DNA from: Planctomycetota bacterium
Lineage (GTDB): Bacteria; Planctomycetota; MHYJ01; WSZJ01
Assembly (NCBI GenBank): GCA_009773755.1
Contig: WSZJ01000005.1
Span: forward strand, 1 to 64,000
Length of the DNA: 64,000 bases
Direction: 5' to 3'
The first letter of the stretch is position 1; each line of letters starts with the position of its first letter. Below, one piece after another: positions 1 to 7,565 of this stretch. The translations under genes were made by a program, and so were the position numbers. Below the pieces are notes generated by a model. The model worked only from the letters and a program-made list of their open reading frames with translations. It ran no database searches and had not been told where the DNA came from.

Positions 1-195
1 CGGCAGCATCCCTATGCGGTGCCGCGCCGGCGCGCCGCCGCCCTCCGGCCGGAGCATCAGGCAGCTCTCGACGGGCTCCGCCTTCCCTCCCCACGCTTTC
101 ACCTGCCCGTCAATGAGGTATCGGAGCGACCCGTCGTACTCCGGCTGAAAGTGCGCAACCGGCACCTCTCCAGCCTTCGGATAAGCGAACGCCAT
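1..195 (-). CDS. GapN-like aldehyde dehydrogenase, N-terminal fragment
   Basis: Only the first 65 codons lie in the window; the gene runs off the left edge. The ATG at 195 is preceded by a strong AGGAGG ribosome binding site. The readable part contains a YLIDGQVKAWGG segment followed by a PVESC segment and RIGMLP. This resembles the N-terminus of NADP-dependent glyceraldehyde-3-phosphate dehydrogenases (GapN, aldehyde dehydrogenase family), where a YLxDGExxxWxG motif precedes the Rossmann domain. Catalytic residues lie outside the window, so the call rests on the N-terminus alone. Other aldehyde dehydrogenases or an unrelated protein cannot be excluded. It lies downstream of, and on the same strand as, tRNA-Gln, separated from it by a long inverted repeat. 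Confidence 0.45.
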   Translation of the reverse strand, partial: MAFAYPKAGEVPVAHFQPEYDGSLRYLIDGQVKAWGGKAEPVESCLMLRPEGGGAPARHRIGMLP

Positions 196-252
196 GGTCC
201 CTCCTGTGAGGCGCTGGTCGGACGAACGGAGCGAGCCCGCCGGCCGTACCGC

Positions 253-338
253 CAATTGAGAAGGGCCGGATTGCAAAACGCGGGGTGGCGCGGCCGTTCG
301 TGCCACCCCGCATTTTGCAATCCGGCCCTTCTCAATTG
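253..338. repeat. Long inverted repeat, 37-base arms, abutting the tRNA-Gln 3' end
   Basis: Arms at 253-289 and 302-338 are reverse complements with a single mismatch and a 12-base loop. The right arm includes the last bases of the tRNA gene. On the minus strand the hairpin follows the tRNA and precedes the GapN-like gene. It could terminate the tRNA transcript, but no T-run follows it. Confidence 0.85.
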
Positions 339-406
339 GGGAGCAAGGATTCGAACCTTGACAGGCAGATCCAGAGTCTGCAGTGCTACCGTTACACTAC
401 TCCCCA
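336..406 (-). tRNA. tRNA-Gln (anticodon CTG)
   Basis: The minus strand folds as a cloverleaf. A 7-bp acceptor stem TGGGGAG/CTCCCCA is followed by a D arm with AACGGTAGC, an anticodon stem GCAGA/TCTGC around the loop CTCTGGA (anticodon CTG), and a T arm containing GGTTCGAATCC. The discriminator base is A and CCA is not encoded. The TGGGG start and CTG anticodon indicate glutamine, codon CAG. A well-formed promoter lies just upstream at 418-446. Confidence 0.95.
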
Positions 407-417
407 CGGTCGAGCGG

Positions 418-446
418 ATTCTATCGGCGCCATTTTCGCGGCGCAA
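418..446 (-). promoter_or_regulatory. Sigma-70-type promoter of tRNA-Gln
   Basis: On the minus strand TTGCGC (441-446) and TAGAAT (418-423) are separated by exactly 17 bases. The -10 lies 11 bases before the mature tRNA start. Spacing and position fit a housekeeping promoter. Confidence 0.55.
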
Positions 447-607
447 GGACGCAGGCGCGCCTGCCCGTTCGGCCTCCCCGCTAACATTCGCCTACCCTCA
501 TTTCGCCCCCGGAGGAATATCCTTCAAACCCGAAAGCCGCTTCCCCCATAGAAAGTCCGTGCCTTGGACGTTATTATTTCAGGGTCCTGCAAGTGGTGGG
601 TCAGCAC

Positions 608-650
608 TGACTCCCCGGGTCGCGTCCGAAGGGCGCAACCCGGGGAATCA
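608..650. repeat. Stem-loop upstream of the HNH gene
   Basis: Arms at 608-625 and 633-650 pair with about three mismatches around a GC-rich core (CTCCCCGGGT with ACCCGGGGA). It lies 45 bases before the HNH start codon, in its probable leader. There is no T-tract, so simple terminator function is unlikely. The rest of the 407-694 gap holds the tRNA promoter and nothing else I can name. Confidence 0.65.
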
Positions 651-694
651 GGCGCGTCGAACCAACAGGGGATTCCCAGGAGGCCGTTGACCGG

Positions 695-1291
695 ATGAAT
701 ACCGCTCTCGACAGCCGTGCGCTCGTCCTGAACCGCTCGTGGGTCGCGATCGACACCACGACCGTGCGGAAGGCCCTCGTGTGGATGTACCGCGGGCTCG
801 CGCGCGCGATCGCCCCCGATTCCTACGAGACCTACGACTTCGAGTCCTGGACGGACCTGCGGGTGTCGAAGGGGGAGCCGTGCATCCACACGGTCAACAT
901 CCAGATCCGCGTCCCCGAAATCATCATCCTCGCCCTCTACAACGAAGTGCCGAAGAAGGAGGTCGTGTTCTCGCGGCGCAACCTCTACAAGCGCGACCAT
1001 TTCACCTGCCAGTACTGCTCCCACCAGCCCGGCTCGGAGGAGCTGACGATCGACCACATCCTGCCCCGGGCGCGCGGCGGCAAGTCGACGTGGGAGAACT
1101 GCGTCCTCGCGTGCGTCGACTGCAACCGTCGCAAGGCGAACCGCACGCCCGCCGAGGCCCTGATGATGCTCAGGAAGTCGCCGATCCGGCCGCCGTGGAC
1201 GCCGTTTATTTCTCTTCGGCTTGGCGCGAAGCGGGCGAGTTGGGAACGGTTTGTCAGCGAGAGGTACTGGGATGTGGAGCTGCATCCGTAA
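695..1291 (+). CDS. HNH endonuclease family protein
   Basis: A 198-aa protein with a complete HNH signature in its second half: a CQYC zinc knuckle at residues 105-108, the catalytic DH of the motif at 120-121 followed by a P and GG loop, an asparagine near 135, and a second CxxC knuckle at 140-143 followed by NRRK. The N-terminal 90 residues (VLNRSWVAID, then VRKALVWMYRG) match the stand-alone HNH family common in Planctomycetota and Cyanobacteria. The family is predicted to cut or nick DNA; the biological role of this subfamily is not established. An AGGAGG lies 12 bases before the ATG, slightly distant. It converges with the methyltransferase gene, with a hairpin terminator between. Confidence 0.88.
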   Translation: MNTALDSRALVLNRSWVAIDTTTVRKALVWMYRGLARAIAPDSYETYDFESWTDLRVSKGEPCIHTVNIQIRVPEIIILALYNEVPKKEVVFSRRNLYKRDHFTCQYCSHQPGSEELTIDHILPRARGGKSTWENCVLACVDCNRRKANRTPAEALMMLRKSPIRPPWTPFISLRLGAKRASWERFVSERYWDVELHP

Positions 1292-1332
1292 TGCGGTCGG
1301 GAGACGGGAGTCGGGAGTTCGGAGAATCGAGC

Positions 1333-1369
1333 AAAACAGCCGGCCGGGCGATGAGCCTGGCCGGTTTTA
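1333..1369. terminator. Bidirectional hairpin terminator
   Basis: An AAAA / GCCGGCC..GGCCGG / TTTT structure sits between two convergent genes. The GC-rich stem is flanked by A4 on the left and T4 on the right, so it can act in both directions. It overlaps the methyltransferase stop codon. Confidence 0.75.
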
Positions 1370-2230
1370 TCTGGCGGGCGGCTTGCGCGCCATCAGCGTG
1401 AAGGTCATCGGGAGATTTCGAAGCGTCGACTTGGGGACGCCGGGGAAGATGTCCCAATAGCCTTCCCGATGCTCGCCGAGAACTTCGAGGATGAGGCCGG
1501 CGCGACGGACCGCCATGGCCACCGACGAAATCGGCCATTGCTGCTCGTACTTCCACGACTGGTCGCGCGCGTCCCCGGACAGTTCGGGGATGTAGGAGGC
1601 GGGCCATCCTTTCGAGGCGACCGCGGCGTCGAAGTAGCTCGCGTCCCGCAGCGCGAGGTCTCCTTCCGCGACGTCGAAGACCCACAGGAAGGGATGGTCG
1701 TCCAGCAGGTGCAGCACGCCGCCGGGCTTGAGAAGCCGCGCGACGGTACGGGCCCAGCCATCGAGATCCTGGATCCAGTTGATCGCCCCGCCCCCCGTGT
1801 AGACGAGGTCCGCCGTGCCGTCGAGCTCCGCGGGCGCTTCCAGCACGTCGCACCGGTGCCACGTCGCCGGCGCGCCCAGCGCCTCGCCCTTCCGGCGCGC
1901 GTTCTCGATGTGGACGTCGCTGATGTCGATTCCCACGACCTCCGCCGCTCCCTCGAGCCAGAGCGAGAGGGTGTCCTGTCCCGACGCGCACTGGAGATGG
2001 ATCGCGCGGCGGCACCACGTTCGCAGATCCCCGAGATTCGCCCTCTCGAGCGGGCGGACAGTGCTCTTTCCCGCGCGCAATGAAGCGATGTCCTGGTCGA
2101 GTTTCCGCCTGTAAGACTCGGCCGCCTCGTTCCACGCGGCCCGGTTCGAGGCGTGCCGCGCGCGGACTTCCTCGCTCGTGTGCGCAGGTTCGACGCAGTG
2201 CTCGTCGTCTTCCTCGGGGGTGGCCGGCAT
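1367..2230 (-). CDS. Class I SAM-dependent methyltransferase
   Basis: A 287-aa protein with a Rossmann-type methyltransferase core. A motif I equivalent is HLQCASGQDTLSLWL (about residues 77-91), followed by the acidic strand end VVGIDIS, a motif IV region CDVLEAP, and a motif VI LLKPGGVLHLLD. A long N-terminal extension starts RAAWNEAAESYRRK, typical of small-molecule methyltransferases that begin with a helical cap. The classic GxGxG is degenerate (CASGQ), which is common in this group. The substrate cannot be inferred. It converges with the HNH gene and is divergent from the toxin-antitoxin pair. Confidence 0.8.
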   Translation of the reverse strand: MPATPEEDDEHCVEPAHTSEEVRARHASNRAAWNEAAESYRRKLDQDIASLRAGKSTVRPLERANLGDLRTWCRRAIHLQCASGQDTLSLWLEGAAEVVGIDISDVHIENARRKGEALGAPATWHRCDVLEAPAELDGTADLVYTGGGAINWIQDLDGWARTVARLLKPGGVLHLLDDHPFLWVFDVAEGDLALRDASYFDAAVASKGWPASYIPELSGDARDQSWKYEQQWPISSVAMAVRRAGLILEVLGEHREGYWDIFPGVPKSTLRNLPMTFTLMARKPPAR

Positions 2231-2314
2231 GGGAGCGAGAAGATACCGGGGGCCGCGCGCGTGTGCGATCGAAGTGTGTCCCGCTTCCGTATTCCGGCCA
2301 CTCTTCTTGACTTC

Positions 2315-2345
2315 TCACAGTCTCACAGTTACTGTGAATCTGTGA
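2315..2345. promoter_or_regulatory. Nested palindromic operator of the toxin-antitoxin pair
   Basis: TCACAGT-T-ACTGTGA (2323-2337) is a perfect inverted repeat centred on 2330. An outer TCACAG/CTGTGA pair (2315-2320 and 2340-2345) shares exactly the same centre. The outer right half overlaps the antitoxin GTG start. This is the geometry expected for co-operative binding of dimeric ribbon-helix-helix antitoxins that repress their own operon. Confidence 0.75.
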
Positions 2346-2587
2346 AAAACGTCACCCTGGCCCTCGACGACCAGACCTGGAAGTCCGCGCGCATCGCCGC
2401 CGCGGAGCGCGGCAAGTCGCTCAGCGCCCTCGTCCGCGAATACCTGAGGAGCCTGCGTCCCTCCGGCGATTCCCACGAAGAGAACGTCCGGCGCATGTTC
2501 GAGGCCATGGATCGTGCCCATCCGAAGGGCCGTGCATCCGATCGCCTGAGTCGCGACGAGGTCCATGATCGCCACCGCCTTCGTTGA
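2342..2587 (+). CDS. Type II antitoxin, ribbon-helix-helix family
   Basis: An 81-aa protein starting at GTG 2342. The start is chosen because VKNVTLALDDQTWKSARIAA opens the ribbon-helix-helix fold: a short basic beta strand, then two helices ending at LVREYL. The C-terminal tail is charged, as expected for the region that wraps the toxin. The start codon lies inside the palindromic operator, so translation may begin very near the transcript 5' end. Its 3' end overlaps the PIN toxin gene by 23 bases, giving coupled expression. In known pairs, this class binds and neutralises a PIN ribonuclease and represses its own transcription. Confidence 0.82.
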   Translation: MKNVTLALDDQTWKSARIAAAERGKSLSALVREYLRSLRPSGDSHEENVRRMFEAMDRAHPKGRASDRLSRDEVHDRHRLR

Positions 2588-2984
2588 CACCAACGTCCTG
2601 CTTTATTCGGTTTCCAGGCGCGCGGAAGAGCGCGCCAAACGGAATCGGGCAAGAGAAGTGCTCTCGCAGGACGGCCTCGCGATCTCCAGCCAGGTGCTTC
2701 AGGAGTTCTTCGTACAGGCAACTCGAAAGGGCGGCCTCGAACTGCCGCAGACCGAAGCGGTGGAAATCATGGGCCCCTTCAGGAAGCTCATCGTCGTTCC
2801 GATCACCGCCAATCTCGTTTTCGACGCGATTCAATTCCGCCTCAGGCACAGAATTTCATATTGGGACGCTGCCATCCTCGTCGCTGCGCGTGAAGCCGGC
2901 GCTGCGCGTCTGTACTCGGAAGACCTGGCGCACGGACACGACTACGAAGGCGTGGTCGTGGAAAACCCCTTCCGCCCCGAGTGA
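2565..2984 (+). CDS. PIN-domain ribonuclease toxin (VapC-like)
   Basis: A 139-aa PIN domain of normal family length. The acidic metal-binding residues are visible: D in AFVDTNVLLYS near residue 8, E in QVLQEFF near 46, D in SYWDAAILVAA near 100, and D in YSEDLAHG near 119. VapC-type toxins are magnesium-dependent endoribonucleases that cleave tRNA or rRNA. The overlapping upstream antitoxin supports that role. The 3' end overlaps by 43 bases the end of the convergent membrane-protein gene at 2942. Confidence 0.88.
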   Translation: MIATAFVDTNVLLYSVSRRAEERAKRNRAREVLSQDGLAISSQVLQEFFVQATRKGGLELPQTEAVEIMGPFRKLIVVPITANLVFDAIQFRLRHRISYWDAAILVAAREAGAARLYSEDLAHGHDYEGVVVENPFRPE

Positions 2985-3421
2985 CGCCTTCGCCGGGGCG
3001 TGCCGCGATCGACCTGGCGAGCATCGTCGCGGAGTCCGGAAGAGCGCCTCCCCGCCATGGCGCCGAGAATGCCGGGTAGAACGAGCGGCACGGAAATCAG
3101 CCAGGAAGCGTCGGCATACGGAAACAGGTTCGCGAAGCCCTGAAGCAGCAGCAGCGCAAAGGAACCCGCCGCGGCAGCAAGGGCTGTAGCCGGCGCCAGC
3201 CGCGGCCACAGGACCCCTACGATCGCCTGGAATAAGTAGGTTGCGAGGCCTGCGACGATCCATGCCCACGCACTCAGCACTCCAAGATCGCCAAACCACG
3301 CGGCCAGGCCGTAATTCAGCATGGGCCCAGCCGCCGCCACGATCGCGAGTGCACTCATCGCGGAAATTCGTCCGACACGCTCGATTGAAGGACTTTTCAG
3401 ATTTTCGCCGTCGCCTTGCAT
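2942..3421 (-). CDS. Small membrane protein, last gene of the TetR/radical-SAM operon
   Basis: About 159 aa with four hydrophobic segments (roughly residues 20-40, 48-68, 73-95 and 105-125) and a basic C-terminus. No family is recognised. ATG 3421 shares its first base with the TGA of the upstream GDYXXLXY gene (TGATG overlap); GTG 3424 is an alternative start. The last 40 codons are arginine-rich and partly antisense to the toxin gene, so the exact functional end is uncertain, though the reading frame is open to 2942. Confidence 0.6.
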   Translation of the reverse strand: MQGDGENLKSPSIERVGRISAMSALAIVAAAGPMLNYGLAAWFGDLGVLSAWAWIVAGLATYLFQAIVGVLWPRLAPATALAAAAGSFALLLLQGFANLFPYADASWLISVPLVLPGILGAMAGRRSSGLRDDARQVDRGTPRRRRHSGRKGFSTTTPS

Positions 3422-3945
3422 CACTCGATCCTCTCCCCGTTCACGATCAACGCCGTCAGGGTCGGCTTCCCGTCATCTCCCACGGCCACTTCCGCGAATA
3501 CGGCGCCGCTGCGGACTTCACGCTCAATCTCCGGCCCGCGGCCTTCGCGGACGTAGAACTCCTCGATGCCGAAGCGCGTCAACGCCGTGTTGCCGTTGAG
3601 ATACCCGCAGTGACCGCGCATCCACACGGCGCCGGGCTTCGGCTCGCCACGGGTCGATCGCGCCGCCGTTGCCGTCCAGGCACCTTCCCTCGGCTCGAGC
3701 CGAAGCCAGATCTCGCCGCCGTCCACGGGCCGCGGCCCTTCCCACATCTTTGTGAGATCGAGCCGCGAATGGTCGTAGCCGAGCCGGACGTACTGGCCGC
3801 GGAAGAGATCCTCGGGATCGATGGGGACGACGCGCATCGTGACGCGCGTGCCGTCGCGCACGGCGAGCGAGTGCGACCGCGTCATGGATGCGAGCACGGC
3901 GACCTGCAGGGCGACGGCGGCGGTGAAGAAGATGGGGCGCTTCAT
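3421..3945 (-). CDS. GDYXXLXY domain-containing protein
   Basis: A 174-aa protein with an N-terminal membrane anchor or signal (residues 1-22). The signature sits at RGQYVRLGY (about 50-58); the usual aspartate of GDYxxLxY is glutamine here. A downstream segment runs GAVWMRGHCGYL and the protein ends in beta strands. GDYXXLXY proteins are almost always encoded beside DUF2157 membrane proteins, as here, where the two genes overlap ATGA at 3942-3945. The molecular role is unknown; an envelope-associated complex with DUF2157 is the natural inference. Confidence 0.85.
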   Translation of the reverse strand: MKRPIFFTAAVALQVAVLASMTRSHSLAVRDGTRVTMRVVPIDPEDLFRGQYVRLGYDHSRLDLTKMWEGPRPVDGGEIWLRLEPREGAWTATAARSTRGEPKPGAVWMRGHCGYLNGNTALTRFGIEEFYVREGRGPEIEREVRSGAVFAEVAVGDDGKPTLTALIVNGERIE

Positions 3946-5297
3946 GCGTGGGCCTCCTGGATGGTGGCGGCGATGCGGCGGCGCTGGCGTTCGAGGGCCC
4001 AGCCTCCGGCGAGCAGGAGGAGGCCGCCGACCGTGAAGAAGAGAGAGCGGTCGAGACGGTCCCAGCCGAAATCGACGTACAGGGCGAAGAGGCCGATCGC
4101 GAACCAGCCGAGGCCCTGGTAGGCGAGGCGCGGGCGGCGGTCGTGCAGGCCGAGTGCGACGAGGCCGGCGCTTCCCGAGAACAGCGCGATGTTGAAGAGC
4201 AGCGCGACGGGGATCTCGGCGCCGCGGGTCCCGATCGCGAGCCAGGTCGCGCCGAGGCCGACGGCGCCGAGGGCGGCCCAGGCTTCGAGGCGCGCGAGGC
4301 GTTCGCTGGCGACGACGAGGGCCCATGCCGCAACGGCGGCGGCGACGGCGAGGACGGCCCAGACCCAGCCGATCGCCGGGCGAGCGCCTTCCTGCCACGA
4401 GAACTCGTGCGCGAAGAACCGGATGCACATGAGGAAGATCGCGAACATGCCGCCGCCGATGCCGAAGGTCCGCCAGGGCGCCTGCAAGTCGGGACGGCCC
4501 AGCGAGCGGTGGAGGACGCCGGCCGCGACCAGGAGCCCTGCGCCGGCGAGCCACGCCGTGGGCATCATTTCCTCGGTTTGATGCCACGCTCCCGGGACGA
4601 TGGAGAGCCACGCACCGAGCGCCATGACGGAAACCGCCAGGTGGCTCTTCGAGTTCCGCCAGTACGACACGGCGAAGAGTGCGCCGACGGCGGCGAGGCT
4701 CCAGAGGCCGGTCGCGTGGAATTCGGCCGCTTCCCCGATCCCCCAGACCGTGAGCGCGCCGGCTGCGAGGGTGAAGACGGGGACCGCTTCGACGGCGACG
4801 GCAACTGCGAGCGCGCCCAGCCCCCACGCGAGGAACGCGTTGGGCCAGTGGCCCGAGAGGTGGAAGATCTGTGCGACGAGGAAGATGCCGGCGCCGAAGG
4901 CGAGGTTGCCGATGAGGAGGAGGGCCTGCCCGAGGTGCGGGTGGCTGGCGCGGCGGAAGGCGAGTTCGTAGCCGCCCCACTGGAGGCCGATGACGGACGT
5001 GAAGATGAGGCCGAGCTTGAGCGGATCGCCGATGCCGTCCCAGTTGGCGGCGATCCACGTGAGGATCCCCGCGCCGACGAGGAGCGCGCCGAGCACGGAG
5101 AGCGCCTGGACGAAGCGTCCCGACCCGGCGCGCCGGTCGAGGTCGACCTCGGCAAAGTCGTAGCGGGCGCGGATGCGGCGGGCCTGGTCGTCGGTGAGGA
5201 GGCCGTCGCGGGTCCACGACGGGATTTCTTCGGCGAGCCAGGCGAGCTCGTGCGACGACGGCGCACGGCGAGGAGCAGTCTGTAATGTAGCGGTCAT
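3942..5297 (-). CDS. DUF2157 domain-containing membrane protein
   Basis: A 451-aa polytopic protein. The N-terminal DUF2157 region (residues 15-75) is a soluble helical segment containing LLTDDQARRIRARY. It is followed by about 12-14 predicted membrane spans with many tryptophans, including GAGIFLVAQIFHLSG, the family hallmark. ATG 5297 overlaps the upstream stop by ATGA and 3942 overlaps the next start by ATGA. Function is unknown; the fixed pairing with a GDYXXLXY protein is known from many genomes. Confidence 0.87.
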   Translation of the reverse strand: MTATLQTAPRRAPSSHELAWLAEEIPSWTRDGLLTDDQARRIRARYDFAEVDLDRRAGSGRFVQALSVLGALLVGAGILTWIAANWDGIGDPLKLGLIFTSVIGLQWGGYELAFRRASHPHLGQALLLIGNLAFGAGIFLVAQIFHLSGHWPNAFLAWGLGALAVAVAVEAVPVFTLAAGALTVWGIGEAAEFHATGLWSLAAVGALFAVSYWRNSKSHLAVSVMALGAWLSIVPGAWHQTEEMMPTAWLAGAGLLVAAGVLHRSLGRPDLQAPWRTFGIGGGMFAIFLMCIRFFAHEFSWQEGARPAIGWVWAVLAVAAAVAAWALVVASERLARLEAWAALGAVGLGATWLAIGTRGAEIPVALLFNIALFSGSAGLVALGLHDRRPRLAYQGLGWFAIGLFALYVDFGWDRLDRSLFFTVGGLLLLAGGWALERQRRRIAATIQEAHA

Positions 5298-5680
5298 ACC
5301 TGAGCTCCGATCCTGAGAGGAAGACGTTTGCGGTCGAGCCGCGGCCGGCGATCGAGGAGAACCGTGAAGACAAACATCACGGAGGGGAGAGCGAAGAGCG
5401 CCAGAACCGGCGCCAGCTCGAGGAACATTTCCTCTGCAGGGCCGAAGAGCATGAGCTCTCCCATGCGAACGGCCGGGCCGGGGGTGAAGGCGTCCTCCCA
5501 GCCGGCGCTCAGCCCCGCGAGGATCGCCAGCGGGCACAACGCGGGGAGCAGCGACAACAGGAACCAGAACACCGCGGTGGCTGGCCCTTTGCGTCGAACC
5601 GCCGTCAGGATCGGCAGCGCCAGCGGTTGAATCAAGATCACCGCCGTGAGCAGCGCAATGATGACCGCACAGTGATTCAT
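5294..5680 (-). CDS. Four-span membrane protein of unknown function
   Basis: A 128-aa protein with four hydrophobic stretches (about residues 5-30, 35-58, 75-90 and 92-112) and a basic tail RRPRLDRKRLPLRIG. No family is recognised. Both ends overlap neighbours by ATGA (5677-5680 and 5294-5297), so translation is probably coupled. It is encoded directly after the radical SAM enzyme. Confidence 0.7.
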   Translation of the reverse strand: MNHCAVIIALLTAVILIQPLALPILTAVRRKGPATAVFWFLLSLLPALCPLAILAGLSAGWEDAFTPGPAVRMGELMLFGPAEEMFLELAPVLALFALPSVMFVFTVLLDRRPRLDRKRLPLRIGAQV

Positions 5681-6987
5681 CCCGCCCTCCTTGCCCGCAC
5701 GATCGCCAGGAATCTGCGCTTGCGCTCGGCGACGGCGCGGTCGTTGTAGAGTTTCGCGAAGAGCCAGTTCATGCCTTCTTCGAGTTGCGCGAGGGTCATG
5801 TTCCTGGGGTGGAAGGTCGCGTCGAAAAGCGTGCAGCGGTCCCAGTACTTGCGCGTGATCAGGCGGCCCTCGGCGGCGAGGCGGGCGTGGAGGCGCGTGC
5901 CGGGGAAGGGCGTGAGCGCGGTGACCTGGACCTCGGCGAGCCCGGACTCGCGCACGAAGCGCTCGATTTCCTCGAAGACATCCGGCGTGTCGGCGTCCAG
6001 GCCGACGATGAACGTGCCGTTGACGCTCACGCCGCGCGACTGGATCGCTTCGATGTCGCGGCGGTAACCGTCGAGCTGGCGGAGCTTCCAGTTCTGCGCG
6101 TCGAGCCCCTTCAACGACGCCGCCCGCGGCGACTCGAAGCCGATCAGGAGCTGGCGGCACCCGGCGGGAGCGAGGAGGTCCAGCAGTTCAGGATGACGGC
6201 CGAGGGAAGAATCCGTTTCCGTGAACCAGCGGACTCCGCGCCCCGCCAGGCCGCGCAGAAGCGCCGTTCCCCACTGCGGGTCGGCGAACGTGTTGTCGTC
6301 GGCGAACTCGAGCATCGGGCGTTCCCAGCGGGCGCGGACGGCGTCGACGTCGCGCAGCACGAGGTCGACGGGTTTCCTCCGGTACCGTCCGAACAGCTTC
6401 GACGCCGCGCAGAATTCGCAGTCGTGCGGGCAGCCGCGCGAGGTCTGGACGGTGATGCGGTTGTAGCGCGACATGTCGAGGAGGTCGAAGCGGGGAAGCG
6501 GCGAGCGCGCGAGGTCGTACGTGCCGGGGGCGTCCTCGATGTAGAAGCGCTTAAGCGTCCCGCGCGCGGCGTCCTCGACGATGCGCGGCCAGAGGTCCTC
6601 GCCTTCGCCGACGGCGACGGCGTCCGCGTGGCGGGCGACTTCGCGCGGGAGCACCTTGGCGTGCAGGCCTCCGATGACGACTTTCGTGCCGCGGGCGCGG
6701 AGGGCGTCGGCGATCGCGTAGGCGACGTCGATCTTCGCGGTGAGAGCGCTGATGGCGGCGAGGTCGAAGTTCTCACCGTCGAGAACCGCGGTGTCGAGTT
6801 CAGGCATGTCGAAATAGCGCAGGTCGTGCTCCGCCGGCGTCAGCCCGGCGAGCGTCAGCAACCCGAGCGACGGCAGGCTCGCGATGGTCTTCCCGCGGTG
6901 CACGAATCCCGGAAGCGTCACCTTGTTCACGTCGAGCAGCGTGTTGCGGACGCGAACTCCCGAAACGGCGATGAGCGCAATCCTCAC
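5677..6987 (-). CDS. B12-binding domain radical SAM protein
   Basis: A 436-aa protein. Residues 1-145 form a cobalamin-binding-like Rossmann domain (SLGLLTLAGLTP, then KVVIGGLHAKVLP). The radical SAM core begins with the Cys cluster C186-x3-C190-x2-C193 in TSRGCPHDCEFC and continues through FADDNTF and the C-terminal barrel half (NGTFIVGLDADTPD). Such enzymes generate a 5'-deoxyadenosyl radical and often methylate unreactive carbons or remodel lipids, peptides or hopanoids. GTG 6987 was chosen because AGGAGG precedes it and it overlaps the upstream stop (GTGA); a longer frame to 7023 is possible. It sits among four small membrane proteins, so a lipid or envelope substrate is plausible but unproven. 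Confidence 0.85.
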   Translation of the reverse strand: MRIALIAVSGVRVRNTLLDVNKVTLPGFVHRGKTIASLPSLGLLTLAGLTPAEHDLRYFDMPELDTAVLDGENFDLAAISALTAKIDVAYAIADALRARGTKVVIGGLHAKVLPREVARHADAVAVGEGEDLWPRIVEDAARGTLKRFYIEDAPGTYDLARSPLPRFDLLDMSRYNRITVQTSRGCPHDCEFCAASKLFGRYRRKPVDLVLRDVDAVRARWERPMLEFADDNTFADPQWGTALLRGLAGRGVRWFTETDSSLGRHPELLDLLAPAGCRQLLIGFESPRAASLKGLDAQNWKLRQLDGYRRDIEAIQSRGVSVNGTFIVGLDADTPDVFEEIERFVRESGLAEVQVTALTPFPGTRLHARLAAEGRLITRKYWDRCTLFDATFHPRNMTLAQLEEGMNWLFAKLYNDRAVAERKRRFLAIVRARRAG

Positions 6988-7565
6988 GAGAGCCTCCTTT
7001 CCGCGGCCGGGCGCCCGGCCCACCGGCGCCAGGCGCCGGCCGCGGCGATCGTCATGGAGGAGGTGAGCGCCAGCGCGCCGGCGGGAAGCGCGTACTTCGC
7101 TTCCGGCTTAAACGCGGCGGCGGCGAGGACGAGCGTGAGTCCGGGCCACGCGGCGATCGCGAGCCAGGAGCAGGCGGATTTCCATTTCGGCGCGAGCGCG
7201 AGGCGGGGGAGCTCGCGGCCGAGAAGCACGTTGAGCGCGCCGACGGCGACGGCGGCGATGTGGGCGAGGCGGAGCAGGCGGCGGGGAAGGGCGTCGTAGG
7301 ATTCGAAGCCCTCGGGGGCGGGCATGGGACCTGAAAAGGCCCACATGCCGATCCAGAGGGCGGCGGCGAGGCCGAGGGCGATGCCGGTCCAGCCGATGGC
7401 GGCGTTGAGCGAGCCCCGGGGTGAGGTCGGCTTCGCTGCCTCCTGAAGTGAGTGAACGTTCACTCGCTCATGGGGCGAAAAAAATGCCCTCTTTCCAGCG
7501 CCATCGGCGCCTGAGCCAATTTGTGAGTGAACGTTCACCCGGAGATGTTTCCTCGTGTCCTTCAT
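6984..7565 (-). CDS. Membrane protein of unknown function, start uncertain
   Basis: The frame encodes up to 193 aa. The hydrophobic part (four spans beginning IGWTGIALGLAAALWIG, about residues 57-73) is convincing; the first 45 residues are not. They are translated from DNA containing two copies of the TetR operator, giving a repeated VNVHS. The true start is therefore probably downstream of 7463, although no ATG, GTG or TTG sits at good distance from the AGGAGG near 7440. Its stop overlaps the radical SAM start by GTGA. The family is not recognised. Confidence 0.6.
   Translation of the reverse strand: MKDTRKHLRVNVHSQIGSGADGAGKRAFFSPHERVNVHSLQEAAKPTSPRGSLNAAIGWTGIALGLAAALWIGMWAFSGPMPAPEGFESYDALPRRLLRLAHIAAVAVGALNVLLGRELPRLALAPKWKSACSWLAIAAWPGLTLVLAAAAFKPEAKYALPAGALALTSSMTIAAAGAWRRWAGRPAAERRLS
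7450..7465. promoter_or_regulatory. TetR operator copy 1
   Basis: GAGTGAACGTTCACTC is a perfect 16-base palindrome, identical to the copy in front of tetR at 8165. It lies upstream of or inside the start of the 6984-7565 membrane-protein gene, suggesting a second regulated promoter within the operon. Confidence 0.75.
7527..7538. promoter_or_regulatory. TetR operator copy 2
   Basis: GTGAACGTTCAC matches the core of the other two copies; the flank matches on one side only (GAG left, CCC right). Spaced 75 bases from copy 1, it could bracket a promoter or allow looping. Confidence 0.7.

Noticed and set aside
2842-3300. Additional overlapping genes between the toxin and the membrane protein
   Set aside because: The other frames here are arginine/proline-rich shadow frames without domains or ribosome binding sites.
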